NCBI GenBank assembly: GCA_015501605.1
Contig: JADNRZ010000013.1
Coordinates: forward strand, 1,302,001 to 1,366,000
DNA length: 64,000 bases
Reading direction: 5' to 3'
Origin: Panaeolus papilionaceus
Taxonomy: Eukaryota; Basidiomycota; Agaricomycetes; Agaricales
The translations under genes and the position numbers were made by a program. A model generated the notes under the pieces. It was not told where the DNA came from, made no database searches, and was given only the letters and a program-made list of their open reading frames with translations. Positions 1 to 11,578 of the stretch are shown here, one piece after another. Each line of letters opens with the position of its first letter. The first letter of the stretch is position 1.

Positions 1-231
1 TGCTGGAAAATATGTGAAACGTTAGCGATATGAGCTCCTGGAAACTTGGCGGGATACCCTAACGCGCATATACAGCTCCCATTCCCTCTCAATGTCAGAG
101 GTCTTCAGAGAATTTGGGTACAATTACAGCGACCTAGGCAAAGGTCAAGTGTTCTTTGTACCTCAGTTCCCGAGGATTGGGTATGGAGCAGTATCCTGGA
201 GAGCGGAAAGGAGGCGAGATGGTGGTTGTGG
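1..231 (+). repeat. Start of segmental repeat unit A
   Basis: This stretch aligns base for base, with scattered substitutions, to 55377-55620, the start of unit D. Both hold the landmarks GATACCCTAACGCGCATATA and GGAGAGCGGAAAGGAGGCGA. The alignment breaks at 232-238, where unit A carries an insertion, and resumes near 1393. No coding frame is convincing here. I read it as duplicated non-coding DNA between array members. Confidence 0.75.
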
Positions 232-238
232 TAGGGAT

Positions 239-1392
239 CTATATCTATATTTTAACAGAGAACAGGTGTGAACGGCTTACACAATTTTAGTCAGCAAATT
301 TTAAGTAAGCAGATTCTGCTCGAACATCGCTCGGTTGAAGCTCGGTTCCCATCGTGTCCCTGAACTCTTCCCATCATAATGGGAGACGAGAGATAAGAGC
401 CAGAAAATCCTGATGTAGTTATTTACTGTACATGCCACAAGATAGAAACACAGGAGTAGCAAGCACAGCACGGCAATAACTTAATTTTTGATCAAATGCA
501 CAAGGGAGAAGATCAAACAGGACAACACAAATTTAATAAAATTGAGAAGGCTTGAGGTACACCAGGGACGTATATGAATGTAATTAGAAATATAATTTGC
601 ATTTGAACAACACTGATAAGCCACTCTCGATTATCTGATATGTGTTGACAACTTGATATGAATAAATTTGGAGTACATGAAACGGATTTTAGCGAAAGAC
701 TTCAATAGGATGATACCTACTGTAGCCTTTGATTAATTTGGCAGGGGGTGGGACATGGAACAACGATGCCAAACTGTGTCCTCCTGTCTACCTGGGCAGG
801 GACCTGGGAGATATGCAAAATTTCGGTGGAGGCTCATGTACAGAGGGTGTTTTCGACATTGATAAGGCTACTGTTGAGCGTTGATTGGGGGTGGAAATGC
901 ACAGGAGTGTGCAAACTGTCAAATAAAATAATTTTTGATTTCCTTTGATTTATGTTATTTTTATAGTAGGTGTCCCAATTCGTCGTCTGAAGGGGGTGGG
1001 ATAGGAGACCTTCAAACAAATTGAAATGATACAGTAATAGTTTGGTATTCAGATCGTGAGAACAGCGTGTGAGCACACAGTGCGAGCCATTGCATTACAT
1101 CCAGCAAAAGTTTACTCCACGGGAAAGGCACAGGGCAAGCACAGCTTAATACCTACTGTGTAACTGGGTGTGTTGACAACTGGCAAGTGTGCAGGGCGAG
1201 CTTCTGCATTCCTTATGCATTCCTTTCAAAAATACTGTCTCTACAGGAAAAAAGTCCCCTGTAAGAGATGAAAATAGGTATTAAAAATTCAAATAAATAA
1301 CTATTAAAGAGCTGTCTTACTTCCTTGCATACGGCAAGTAGTAAGCAGCCTGAGTTGAAGCCGTGGCGGAGCCACGGCAAGCGCCAGCTTGT
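239..1392. mobile_element. 1.15-kb non-autonomous insertion flanked by TAGGGAT
   Basis: Comparison with unit D (which runs straight through at about 55615) shows 1154 extra bases in unit A. They are flanked by the direct repeat TAGGGAT at 232-238 and 1393-1399, which fits a 7-8 bp target-site duplication. A perfect hairpin (GCCGTGGC, loop GGA, GCCACGGC, 1360-1378) lies 14 bases from the right end. No clear terminal inverted repeat and no transposase reading frame are visible. The left junction (A then TC) and the 3' hairpin recall Helitrons, but the right end is not CTRR and the direct repeat argues against that class. The class is therefore open. Confidence 0.6.
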
Positions 1393-2108
1393 TAGGGATG
1401 AGCCGACGTTACAGGAATCAACATTACAACCTTGTGTCAGGTTTGATTTGGTCACATTGTAACACCGGACTCTAAAAATAGATTGGCCCGACTTCACCAC
1501 GACAGGTTGCACTCCCTTGTCAAATGCATCATCGACTCCAACTCATGCATATGTATGTCATAAAAAGAACTTGAAGATTAAGATACACTGATCTGCTCTT
1601 CGCTTTCTCGTCGCTCTCGACCCCCCACATATAGAATCCACCTTGGCTACTTCTCTTCTTGTTTTCATGATGTCATCTCATCTATGACTCGCAATCCGGG
1701 AGCAACAACGAGTATATAAATTAGAGACAAGCAAAAAAAAAAGAGGAAGAAAGAAAAAAGAGAAGCTAATCGTTACAGTGGGTATCAATGCATGTGAAAT
1801 CCAATGTACTCTAAATCTAGTCAGCTTAAGAGGTGAGAGATATGGGCAAGGCGGGCGGAGCGCAACGCTCGATGTGTAGGGTTCATATTCACCCCATGCG
1901 GTAACGGTACATACAAATGACGGGAGATAATTTAATGAAACCAAACGCACTCACCCGTATTTTCGACAACCCCTGCCTCCCCATCCCACACCTCCCCTTA
2001 TCCTCCCACCCTATCTGCACTTTCGCCACTTCAAAAGTCATTCTACCCATCACCTTCTGCATCGAATGTCCACTTACACAACACATGCTAGTAACCAGTG
2101 CAACGCCG

Positions 2109-3566
2109 TCCTGTGAAGATCTGTGCACGCACAGATCGCACTTTTTGGTCACGTGAGCGAAGTCACCCTTTGGCGACTCATGCACGTCTCTCCCACTGAA
2201 CTATCATTGTACTTCGCCTCGCGCTCTAGTCGACGCGACTAATTATCGCTCGGCTCAGTATCTTATTTCTGTTTTTTCTTTCCCACCCGCCCTCTCCTTT
2301 CCATGCTCATTACTGTCACTTGAATTCACCTCATATCTACCCGCCTTTTCAAGACAATGATACAATTTGCAATGCTACACGAAACACCTTACACTTAGAC
2401 TCACTAGCTGCTTCCTTAATCCACACCCATTTACACAAGTTGTTGATAAGCGGGTGCCTACATACCTCGTCTCTTGCAATTTCAGACGAATTCAACGACT
2501 CATTGCCATGCACCACGGCATCAAGATCATACTTAAGTGCACGAGCTATCTTGCACACCACCCTCCCATATCTTATCTCATTTCATAACATACACACTCA
2601 ATCCACCACTGTTTACACCTAGAACCCCCTCTTCACTCATTTCATTCGAAATTCCTGTTCTATTTTTTCCTTCTTTGCCTCATTTGTTTCATGGCCGTGT
2701 TCATGTTTCCTTCCCCACTCGCTTTTCATCCATTACTTGTTTTTTTACGCCTCTTCCCTTATTTCATAGTCAGTTCTCTTGACACACTATATCAACTGCA
2801 CGCTAGCTCTCTGTTTAGATTAGATCAATTCTGCTCCCTGAATTTCGTATTTGAATCTTGTTTTTGTTTCTTTCCGTCTCAGCAGTCATACCAGCTGTTG
2901 TCTGGTCAAGTTTCTTCGCATTTCGTTGGTTTCCCAGACTCCCAGCGTCACCAGCTGTATCTAGTCCTGTTTCTTTTATCATTTCAGTCATCTTGCAGCT
3001 GCGCTACATAGCCGCAGCGATTAGTGTTCATTACGAGTCCCGGCTGCCACTGTTCTGGTCCTTCTAGTCAGCCCCAGCATTCATATATCACCCCAATTTG
3101 TCCCTTAGTCTCGCCGTCACCGACCTGAATCCCTCCCTACCATTTTAGCCACCCTCTCCTAACCACTTGACTCGCACCATCACCATCACCTCTGTTCTAT
3201 TTACCATCTCATTTTATTTTGTGTGGTTCCTTTCATTCGACTTCCCATAGTTGGGCACTCATCATTGGCAAGTTTTCAGAACTTGTTCTTCAATTCCTAT
3301 ACTCCTTTCCATATATAATACTCAACACCACGTTACCATTTTCATAGCTCATCTAAACCTTCACCTGGTTTCGCACTGTCACTCTGACTCGGGATAGCCT
3401 AGGGGTTAGAGAGCCGGTGGATGGCGGGGCGCATCCTCCTCCGTCCATCGGCTCTCGACCTGGGAAGTGGGGCAGTGGTTTTCGGGCCATTGCCCTCTTT
3501 CCACCCCAAGCGTAGCCTCTAGGCTACTCCCTACTCCGGTGACGAGCGACCGGAAGACGCAAAAAT
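2109..3566. mobile_element. Insertion inside BTB remnant A, with gypsy-leader-like relic
   Basis: Units C, D and E lack these 1458 bases, so they were inserted into unit A. The left end carries a perfect palindrome (GATCTGTGC, 2-nt spacer, GCACAGATC, 2117-2136). From about 2870 to 3200 the pyrimidine-rich text resembles the leader of the gypsy element at 32.6-32.9 kb, for example CAGTCATACCAGCTGTTGTC against CAGTCATACCAGCCGTCGTC, and CACCGACCTGAA against CGCCGACCTGAA. This suggests an old diverged relative. At 3391-3533 a short segment begins GGGATAGCCTAGGGG and ends with the near-inverse CTCTAGGCTACTCCC. No reading frame is credible. Confidence 0.5.
3391..3533 (+). repeat. Short element with TIR-like ends and tRNA-like boxes
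   Basis: The ends GGGATAGCCTAGGGG and CTCTAGGCTACTCCC are near inverse complements, which suggests a small MITE of about 143 bp. The left part also resembles a pol III A box (TAGCCTAGGGGTTAGAG), followed about 50 bases on by a weak B-box-like GCTCTCGACCTGG. That would instead suggest a tRNA-derived SINE head. The sequence alone cannot decide. No clean target duplication is seen. Confidence 0.3.
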
Positions 3567-4284
3567 AGTCATCTCATGCGCTAATCGCTGAGCTGCGAAC
3601 GGCGTGTTCTTGATTGAGTCGAGTGTAAAGGTGGAGGCCCGGAATCGGTTATGCAAGAGAAGAGTGCGAAGTTGGCAATATGGATTTGGGGACGGGGATA
3701 GAGTGACGCAGAGGCATGGGTCGTCGGATTTTGTGGAGAGACAGATGATACTGTGGAGGGTTCGGATGATGTGTGGGGGGAGTGGCGGTTCGAACAAGGT
3801 GGGAAGAGGCAAGATTGGGCTCGACTGCGAGGACTGTGATGCATTCCTCTACCCCATACTGGCAGAGGACGACAAACAATATGGTTGGATGGGCATTATA
3901 TTTTTATCTCAAGTGGTAGTGTGGGATAAGTGTGTACACAGTCTTTCATTTTGTTTTATTTTAGATCTATAGCATCCATTACGGTTCAGCTTATAATACC
4001 GACTCTCACTCGTCGTATCATATTACACCCGTATATTGTGCATCTGGTTCCGTCGTGCCTTTATTCAGTTTGAGCAACCAAAACATCGCAATCTCGGGAA
4101 AACTCATGGACGCCTCACAAACATTTAAGCTATAAAATCATCATCAATGGCACTCAACATGAGCTCGAGGTCTAAGCTAGGGAATTAAATACGTCTCGTC
4201 GCACTATGGAATCATTACTGAATTTGAACGGAATACAGCGGTTTTTGCTAAGAGAATAGATCTGGGTGACGAGCGAGTTAAGCA

Positions 4285-4292
4285 TATATAAA
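4285..4292 (+). promoter_or_regulatory. TATA box conserved upstream of GTPase A
   Basis: TATATAAA followed by GAGAGGCACTG. The same block (TATATAAA, then GAGGTACTGGAG) recurs at the same relative place in units C, D and E between the BTB remnant and the GTPase gene. It lies about 1.17 kb before the GTPase start, so it may drive a long 5' leader or a lost transcript rather than the GTPase directly. No transcript evidence is available. Confidence 0.4.
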
Positions 4293-5451
4293 TGAGAGGC
4301 ACTGAATCTATAATCATGCTTCGCACGTACAATGCTCTATCGTGTAAGGTGTAGTGTCAGAGTGGTGGAATAGCAGGGAAAGACAGGTAGAGGTTGCCCA
4401 GAACGAACCTCTCAGTGGACGGGTGAGTACTGCCCCTACACCATGCAGATCATGGTATTTCATTTCATCCCAACTGCGCGAAAAGGATTTAAAGGAGGGA
4501 TGAACATCGCTATACTTAGTGAGAATGAAGATGAAGTGAAAGGACACGAACGGAAATCGAGATATACTGACCCCACCTCTGGAAGACGATTGACGATGAT
4601 GCGCGCTATAGTAACGAGGCCTCAGAGCGAACACGCGTTCAATCATTTGGCTGATGAAATAGGACGACATGATTCGGAGATGATGGCTTGTCATGCCCCT
4701 CGCAGGGCGTAGCGAATTGCAATATCTCTGAATGAACTAGGCAAAGCGGATCGACGCTACGCGTGCCATTCACCGAGGCCTTACTGTCTGCATCCTGGCA
4801 CCTTTCTGCTCTCATCTCCGTGGCAGTGGATATCCTTCCCGCCCTGTATACTCACACAAAGAACCAGAGTTCAGGCGAAAGTAAGAGCACATGCACACGA
4901 CACAGGAAGAACGTGAGGGACGACGAAAATCACATGGCAAACATTTGCGGTATTTCTTGGCGCAATTTCATCAGACAAAACCCGAAGCCTTAAAGGCCTC
5001 GGAACCACGACATGTATTTGGTGATGCTTGCAGCTTTATTGGACATCCCACCCCATTGTATTAAATGTGAATTTTGAACGTCGCTCCAATTTATCAGGTC
5101 CTTGACCTCACTCCAGATGAGCAACGAAGCACACGAGTGCATGAGCATAGAATCGAGGGCTGCATGAGCCTGAGGTGCATGCATGACCCACGGCCGTCAT
5201 CCAGAGTAAGCCCACTCAGCGAGTGGTAGTGTTGAGCTTGCCTGGTGGGTTTAGTGTCATATCAAAACCTGAGGCCTGAAACATCAGACAGAATTAGATT
5301 CAATGATCGGATAAAATTAGCCTGACAGGTTGAAGACGCGACACCGCCATTATCGATGGGTATTCTTTCTATCTTTTACTCGTCTTCCTTCCACTATACA
5401 CACTCAGAACGGTACTTGTACCTGCTGAATATCAAGCTACTACTGATCAAG

Positions 5452-7249
5452 ATGTCACAAGAACTCATTATCACCGGAGATGTTTCAGTTGAGCCACGCA
5501 AGTCGGATTGGAACACCTTCAGGTGCTGCATTCTGTACGAAACACCTCAATATACGTGCATTACCCTCGTTAATTGCTGTGCCTCACAGAATCCTGGGTC
5601 CCACAGGTGCAGGGAAGAGTAGTGTAAGTGCCGTTGTGCTTCGCATGTTTGCATAAATTACTTACCTTCTGTATTACCTCTGGAAGTAGTTTATCGAAGC
5701 GCTGGCTGGGGAGGGTCAATCCTTGGAGATATCGAAGGACCAATTGGAGGGATTCACCCAAGAGGTCACTGCTTATGAAGTAAAGAACGCGATGGTGCAA
5801 TCGGGCCGCAATACCTACACGCTCTACATAATCGACGCTCCTGGTTTCTCTGATAGTAAAATATCGGAACTCGAAATAATAACGAAGGTGAAACAATGGA
5901 TGACAGACGAGGGGTGAGTAGCAACATTGATGTAATTCTTCATGTTATCCTGAAACTATTTGTTTCTGCTTACATTCAATCAGTATTCAAGGCGTTCATG
6001 GAGTACTGTATCTCAGTCCAGTCACTGACACAAGGGTTCCAAGGAGCAAGCGTCGGACAATCAACATGATTCAGTCGCTCCTCTGGGACAAGGCTTTCGA
6101 TCGTGTAAATATTATTACTACTATGTGGGATAGGGTGGGCACCCCAGAGGCCAAAACACGCGCAGAAACAAACTTTACACAACTACGAGATGACATCTGG
6201 AAGGTACTGCAAATTCATCCACAATTCCTCTATATTTGTGAATTTTAACACCATCATTTCAGGGGGCAATTGGTAGTGGTGCAAAGATATCCAGGTTTTA
6301 TAATGACCATCATTCAGCAATGCAAATAGTGCAAGATCATATCAATTCGGTCGAGCACTCCCGCACTCCGCTTGAGAATGTCAAAACCACAGCAAAAGAT
6401 CCATGGGCGCCATTCCTCTACCAGGAGCTTCTCGACCGTGTCTCTCATGCTCAGCAAGCAAAAAAATACCTTCAACAGGAGAAGAGGGACCTCATCATGA
6501 GGCCTGATCCACTACTCGAGTTGGACGTGCTTTCGAGACTTCTGGAGGTCAAAGAAGACCTGTTGAAGTTTACACGACAGCTTGCCACGTTTGGTACCCC
6601 GCCTCCTGGATTTGAAGGAGTACCAGAGCGATGTGTCTACCAGAACCTGTTGGATGAGGTCAATGACGCTCAAAATGAGCAGGCAGCATTGAAGCAAGCT
6701 CTCGCTCACCTCGACACAAACCCTGATCGCATCCGGGAGGCAATGTTAACACATCAACTTGATTGTGTCCGAAACGATCTTGCGCAACATGTGACAACTC
6801 TCCTGGAGCATGGCAAGCCGCCGGAGGGATACGAGAACGGTATTTGTGATTTATCTATAATACCCCATTTTGCTGACTACATTTCAGCCTTGGGACAAGC
6901 CCTTGAGGCACCCGTAATGTTGAATGAGGCTTTACCATTATGGTATACGCCCTCATCGACTCACCCTGTCCCTAACGTCACCAATCCCACTGGAGGCCCG
7001 GAAATAGCCTCTACAGATCCGATACCCAACAGCCAGAAAACTCATGCCGCTGCTCCTCCAGGAAACAACGCGGGTGTACCAGTCGAGGCTAACCTGCGCC
7101 CCACAACTTCCACAATACGTCTCGCATTTGCCGACCATTACGATGGCAGCGTCTCATCACGAGTATCTTTGAAAGATCGCTTTAAGAAAGGCTTCCAATC
7201 TTTCAAAGATAAACTCCCATTAAGTGCGAGACGTGAGCATCGTCGTTGA
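5452..7249 (+). CDS. Septin/AIG1-like P-loop GTPase with coiled-coil tail, copy A
   Basis: Model: 5452-5534, 5590-5623, 5700-series exon from 5690 to 5913, 5984-6203, 6263-6839, 6888-7249; 499 residues. Visible motifs are the P-loop GPTGAGKS (31-38), the G3 motif DAPG (88-91) and the G4-like TTMWD (159-163). An intron splits the gene just after the P-loop serines. Residues from about 200 form a long charged helical tail with an internal duplication: each half ends in a TPPPGFEG or PPEGYENG block. The C-terminus is Ser/Thr-rich, then basic (KDKLPLSARREHRR). Such proteins bind GTP and are common in mushroom genomes, with unproved roles. Exon 1 was joined with donor GTACGA because the D copy gives a stop with the alternative upstream GTGCAT donor. 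The 48-nt last intron is phase-neutral and stop-free. Family assignment is firm; function is not known. Confidence 0.85.
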
Positions 7250-7644
7250 TAGCCGGGTACTAACGTAGCAGTCACTGCTATACCCTACCCCATTGACACA
7301 TGTTGTCTTTCCATAGTTGCTTTCATCATTTCCATGTATGTTCTCTATGTTTGAAATTTGAACCTTTCCTTGACTTCGTGCTTTTGGCTTCGAGAATCCT
7401 TTATTGCTGGTTTGTACTGGGACAGGCCAAGTACCTGATTTATGCCCTAAATCTGAATCTAAATCTAACCGTCGAACAAAGTGGCATTGTGTCCCATGTC
7501 AACGAGCTGAGCTGTGATTCAAAAATAGAACCAGTGATCCTCCGTCTTGAATCAAACCAAATGACAACTGAACCCGCTTACTGCGCTCTCCATCTCATCC
7601 TCACTATTTCTTGGCTCACCTCCATCCTGTCACCTCGTGCTTGC
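7250..7644. other. Intergenic 3' flank of GTPase A
   Basis: Part of this segment (7480-7600) resembles the downstream spacer of units B and D around 44350 and 60010 (CATGTCAACGAGCTGAGC against CATGTCAATGAGCTGAAT). Here the CTAAAAATAG motif of those copies has decayed to TTCAAAAATAG. No gene is seen. It separates the convergent GTPase A and BTB genes. Confidence 0.5.
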
Positions 7645-8956
7645 TCAAACTAAATTTTTGGACATTGCTCTGGCTTTTTCTTCGTTTCGCTCATTTTTCT
7701 CATCCACATACCTCGGAATAATTATCCACAGCTCTTGGAGCCAAGCATAGCACTTTGTAATGTTGAGTGACAGCTTAGAATGACAATGCAAAGATAGAAT
7801 TGATGGTACTGCGTGAAAGCAACATGGATGAACACGTCGAAAGTTATATAACAACTCCCGCCGTCGCACCACACACATCTTCTTATCACCCCACGCCAAA
7901 TCCACCTCCTCCCCCTCAAACGTCGTCCCGTCCAACACCTTGTCAAGCGGATGACTGCTCACGCAATACAAGATCGCCGGGATGACCCAATCCACGCTCA
8001 TCTCTCGCGCCAACTGCAGGGCAGCAAACGGCGTATTGTCGATCGCGTCTAGAGTACGCGTTTCGGTGCGGTTTTTCCATGCGGGGAGCGAGGTGGGGAA
8101 TGTGGATTCGAGGTGGAGGATGGAGCGTCGGCGTAGGTAGGGAACGTCGTATTTGGTGGAGAGGCGGAGGATGCCGCGTAGAATTTGAATGGTGGTTTTG
8201 CAAGGGGGTGGTTCAAAGAAGCTGAAGAGGGATTAGATATTGGTGATAATAGAGACAGAGGAAGGACGAGGGCAGGAAAAGGACGAGGTCGGATTAGGGA
8301 TGGGGTGAGCGTATGAGAAACACGACTACACCCCTCCCTCATCTCGACCTCCTTGCTTCCAACTCGCCGAGATGAAAAAGAAACTATCCTCACCTCGAAT
8401 CCATCAACGCCCTCAAAAATACCTCTACATCCCTCGCATCATCCCAAAGCTCAACAACCACACACCCCTCCCACATCAAATTACCTTCCCGTGGGGGCGG
8501 GAACTCAAACATGTCTCGGAAGACACTACTCCTCGCACACAGGAAGTGCCGGTAAATCTTGAATATCGTGTGACCAGCTTTGAGGATGAGATTGCCGTCG
8601 GGAAAAAAGAGATCGGGGATACGAGTGTAAGTGGACAAATCACATTGTGGTGTGATGCAAGTCCCTGAGTTGGCAGCGCAGTCGGGTTCAGGGGACGTGG
8701 ATGGGGAGGAATGGGCATGTGAGAAGCCGTATGATGAGTATGATGAGGAGCTGGACGAGGAGTAGGAAGAAGAGAGCACCATGCTTTCTTCTTGCGATTT
8801 AGGGAGGGGTGTCTGGATGGGTGAGGGGTAGGGAATCATAGTGTGAGGCGTGGCCGGGACGAGAGCGGTGGAACCGGTACTGGTTGAGGCGGAAGCTAAA
8901 CCTGAAGATACAGGGTGGGGCATGCCAACCTGCGACGTTGAGGTTGAGGACATCAT
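7645..8956 (-). CDS. BTB/POZ domain protein
   Basis: Two exons on the minus strand, 8956-8394 and 8221-7645, joined by GTGAGG..CTTCAG, give 379 residues. Residues 1-105 are Ser/Thr/Pro-rich with a serine tract. Residues 110-188 form the BTB core: a hydrophobic strand before FKIYRHFLCARSSVFRDMF, then CVVVELWDDARDVEVFLRAL. Exon 2 continues with the helical region LRGILRLSTKYDVPYLRRRS and TLDAIDNTPFAALQLAREM seen in agaricomycete BTB proteins. BTB domains mediate dimerisation and often recruit cullin-3 ligases; that role is inference here. The last 60 residues do not resemble the family, so a further intron or decay near 7790 is possible. Decayed copies of exon 2 precede GTPases A, C, D and E, making this the least damaged member. 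It is convergent with GTPase A. Confidence 0.75.
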
Positions 8957-10383
8957 GGTAAATGTGGTCTATGTGGTAGAAAGAAGCCAAAGCGGGGTAT
9001 AAGTGACAAGAAAATTCGTCTATCTGGGGAGCTTAAGTTGGCACAGTCGTGTGATGATGAAAAGCCACGTACCGATGCGAGAGTCTTCAAGACTCTAAGT
9101 TGAGTTTAGATGAAGATGGTGAGTGCAGAAAGAAGGTCGTAGTAGTCTGCAAAGACAGCAAAAGCTGAACGAGAGATATAGCACGGATAATGGAGCAAAA
9201 GGGAAAGAAAAACGAGAATCAAAACACGATGGTGGTGGAGCAAAAACAAAAAAGAATGGGAAAGAGAATAAAAAGAAAAGGCACCAAGCGATCGTCCGAT
9301 GAGGAAGGGCACGCGGCGGTCCAAACAAGATCCCAAAACAAAAAAAATTAGACCCGCGCCAAAGGTTATTCGGTCGTCAAGAATCAAGATCAGGGTGGCG
9401 ATCCATAGCACAGGTGGGAATGAATTGAGATTGCTGCTTTGGGCGATCAGACCTATGGATGGCTGGAGGGAGACGGGGCAGCTGGCTAGATTATCGATGT
9501 CGATGAGTGAATAAAAGGATGGATGGATGGATGGATGGATAGACTTGCAGTACCATGATCATGACGAGCGAGTGTACTTGAATTCATCAATTGTGAATCT
9601 CGCCGTCTTCCCAGCCACTTCCAAGCCCTGCCTTGCCTTGCCTTGTCTCGCCTCGTTGACGACCCCTCCTCGTTCCCCAATTAACCGATAACCGATAACC
9701 CATACCTACCCAATCCTATCCTATCTCAGTTAAATGTTAGCCACGCACACGCCCTTCCATTCCACCCCAATATCATTCACGCGTTCATTTTTACGCAACA
9801 TCCTCGTTCCTGATGTGATACATGAAAAGCCGATGGCGATAGTGTCTCTGTCCCCTCCTCGCTACGCTCCTTATCTGTCATTTGTCAGTCATAAAGAGAA
9901 ATGAAATGAATGATATATTTTACGCGTTACAGCCGATATGGATGGGATGGGATGGGAATAGTGTTGGAGCAATAAAACGCTTTGAACCTGGGGTACAGGT
10001 ATGATACACGCCATATCGTATCATATCCATATCATACCCGCCCCCTGAGTACCGATCACCCTGTCCCCTCCCTCCCACCTTTTCCCGCCACCATCGCAAC
10101 CAAAACCCGATGCATGTCCGAAATGTAAAATGGAGATCATGGAGTAAGAGTGCTGGCATTCCTTGGATTCCAAGCCCTCACGCTCAAGGGCGATATGATA
10201 GGAGCCGCATAAACATATCCATCCACAATCAAAACGAGGCGCCTCAAAAAACCCACAAGCAGAAAAAAATAAATCAAAGTCGTGCGATTGATTAGATAGA
10301 GGTGAGAGTTGAAGCACAACTCAGACACGACGTGGAGCGTTGTTTGTGGCTGACGCTGACTTGTGTTTGTTTATTTGAAAGCT
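8957..10383. other. Intergenic region
   Basis: No gene is supported. The stretch holds the likely promoter of the divergent BTB gene, runs of purine-rich sequence (9180-9350), a tetranucleotide microsatellite, CCTTG runs near 9630, and GGGAT runs near 9940. The open frames on either strand have no recognisable features. Confidence 0.5.
9517..9540 (+). repeat. (GGAT)6 microsatellite
   Basis: Six uninterrupted copies of GGAT. A simple repeat in non-coding DNA. Confidence 0.95.
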
Positions 10384-10391
10384 CAATGAGG

Positions 10392-11570
10392 TAGTGTTGC
10401 CGCAAGGGAGAGCTAGCTCATCTAAAGCGAGGCTCGAGTTTGACAGTTTCCTATAAAAGGGAACTCGATGCAGCTCGAGCCCGAGCGGCTCAAGTCCGCT
10501 CGTTCCTAATTTGGGAGACTTGTTTGATGCAGTCAAGACTCAAGTCTCACGCGGTTTTCAATACTCACGTCGTTCAATGTCTCATCCACACTAACCATCA
10601 TGTCCTTTACCACATTGTTACTCCTCCCCTAACCCTCTGCACATTTTAATGACAATTACTTTTTCTGCTACACCTGCTACAAACGAAGATGAGTCTCATT
10701 CCTTCCAGGTGAGTGCTTGCTCTGGTGACAGGACGTGCCCCCTCTGTGTTACAACAACATCCCTGGCTGCACACAACACGTGCCGCAGCTTTGACGTGGC
10801 CCTTTTGAGGTCGGATTTCGTCGGGGAAGGGTGTGTAGGGCCGGATGCTGGCTGTTGGTTGGCTAAAGCAATAAAATGGGCGGGTGTATAGTGCACAGTA
10901 GAATTAGGATATTAGTATGTCTAATAGCACATATAGCTGTCACCATGGCTCTCTGGAGGCGTGCAGATGCTTGCCAGACCTACCACCTACCCCATTCACT
11001 TCATATCCAATGTATACTCCTCAACCTACACAATATTATCACTGTTACCCATATACATACTCCCCTTCTCAACCTTATCATGCTAACCCTGCCTCTCCTG
11101 CTCATTCTTTGCCACCACCTTCAGTTTCATGAGCACCCCTTGGCTCCCTCACCAACTCTATCAACAGTACTCCTGAGTCTATTGCTACCATGTCTTGTAC
11201 ATTTTTACAGCAAAAGCAACCGGATATACAAATACTGAAATATTGCCATTGAAATAGGAGGGCTCGGAATTGTAGTCATAATACTCTTATTCGTTACTTA
11301 AACTAGATACCTCTCATAGCATAATTATTAACCCATGTACATAAATCACTCCAGTGAATACACAACTGCTCGTTGTATGACATGACCGAGCAACTCTACG
11401 ACTTGAAGATCCAAGGTCAATGCCGCCTTGCCGGACATCTATATTAGGAAGTCGAAATTGATGAGCCTCGAGTTCCCCTCGAGCTAGTTTCTGAAAGTAG
11501 CAGCTCGAGTTCAAAGAGCTGTCCTAATTCGGAACTCGAGCTAGCTTGAGTTCAGCTCGCGGCATCACTA
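10392..11570. mobile_element. hAT-type non-autonomous element, 1179 bp
   Basis: The element is bounded by the 8-bp direct repeat CAATGAGG (10384-10391 and 11571-11578), the duplication length of hAT transposons. Its ends are 12-bp inverted repeats with one mismatch, TAGTGTTGCCGC and the complement of GCGGCATCACTA. Both subterminal regions are crowded with CTCGAG or ACTCGA motifs in both orientations (near 10434, 10473, 11467, 11478, 11504 and 11535), as expected for transposase-binding sites. Internal reading frames are short and carry no transposase motif. It was probably mobilised in trans by an autonomous hAT elsewhere. The flanking text (GTTTGTTTATTT..AGCTC to GAGGCACCGCCACGGGGGTC) is continuous in units C and E, which gives the empty site. 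Confidence 0.85.
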
Positions 11571-11578
11571 CAATGAGG

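Larger units (their letters stand above)
1678..3880 (-). pseudogene. BTB/POZ gene remnant, unit A, split by an insertion
   Basis: On the minus strand, 3880 to 3567 and then 2108 to about 1889 read as a decayed copy of the second exon of the BTB gene at 7645-8956. Recognisable blocks are RTLHSIICLSTKSDDP (intact gene: QILRGILRLSTKYDVP), TLDSIKNTPFAAQRLAHEM (TLDAIDNTPFAALQLAREM) and a later CCVSGHSMQKVMGRMTFE (YCVSSHPLDKVLDGTTFE). These blocks lie in different frames. The splice acceptor used in the related copies (CCCAG before CTTCTTCGAA) has become CCCAC here. The first exon with the BTB fold is absent. A 1.46-kb insertion separates the halves. It cannot encode a normal BTB protein. Confidence 0.75.

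Noticed and set aside
239..1392. Helitron
   Set aside because: The 5' TC and 3' hairpin fit, but the 3' end is not CTRR and a 7-bp direct repeat is present, which Helitrons do not make.
3389..3465. tRNA gene
   Set aside because: A-box-like text is good but the B box is weak and no cloverleaf can be drawn; kept only as a possible SINE or MITE.
9095..9411. Minus-strand hydrophobic frames of 77 and 101 codons
   Set aside because: Phe/Leu/Ser bias comes from the purine-rich plus strand; no start context, no homologous copy in other units.
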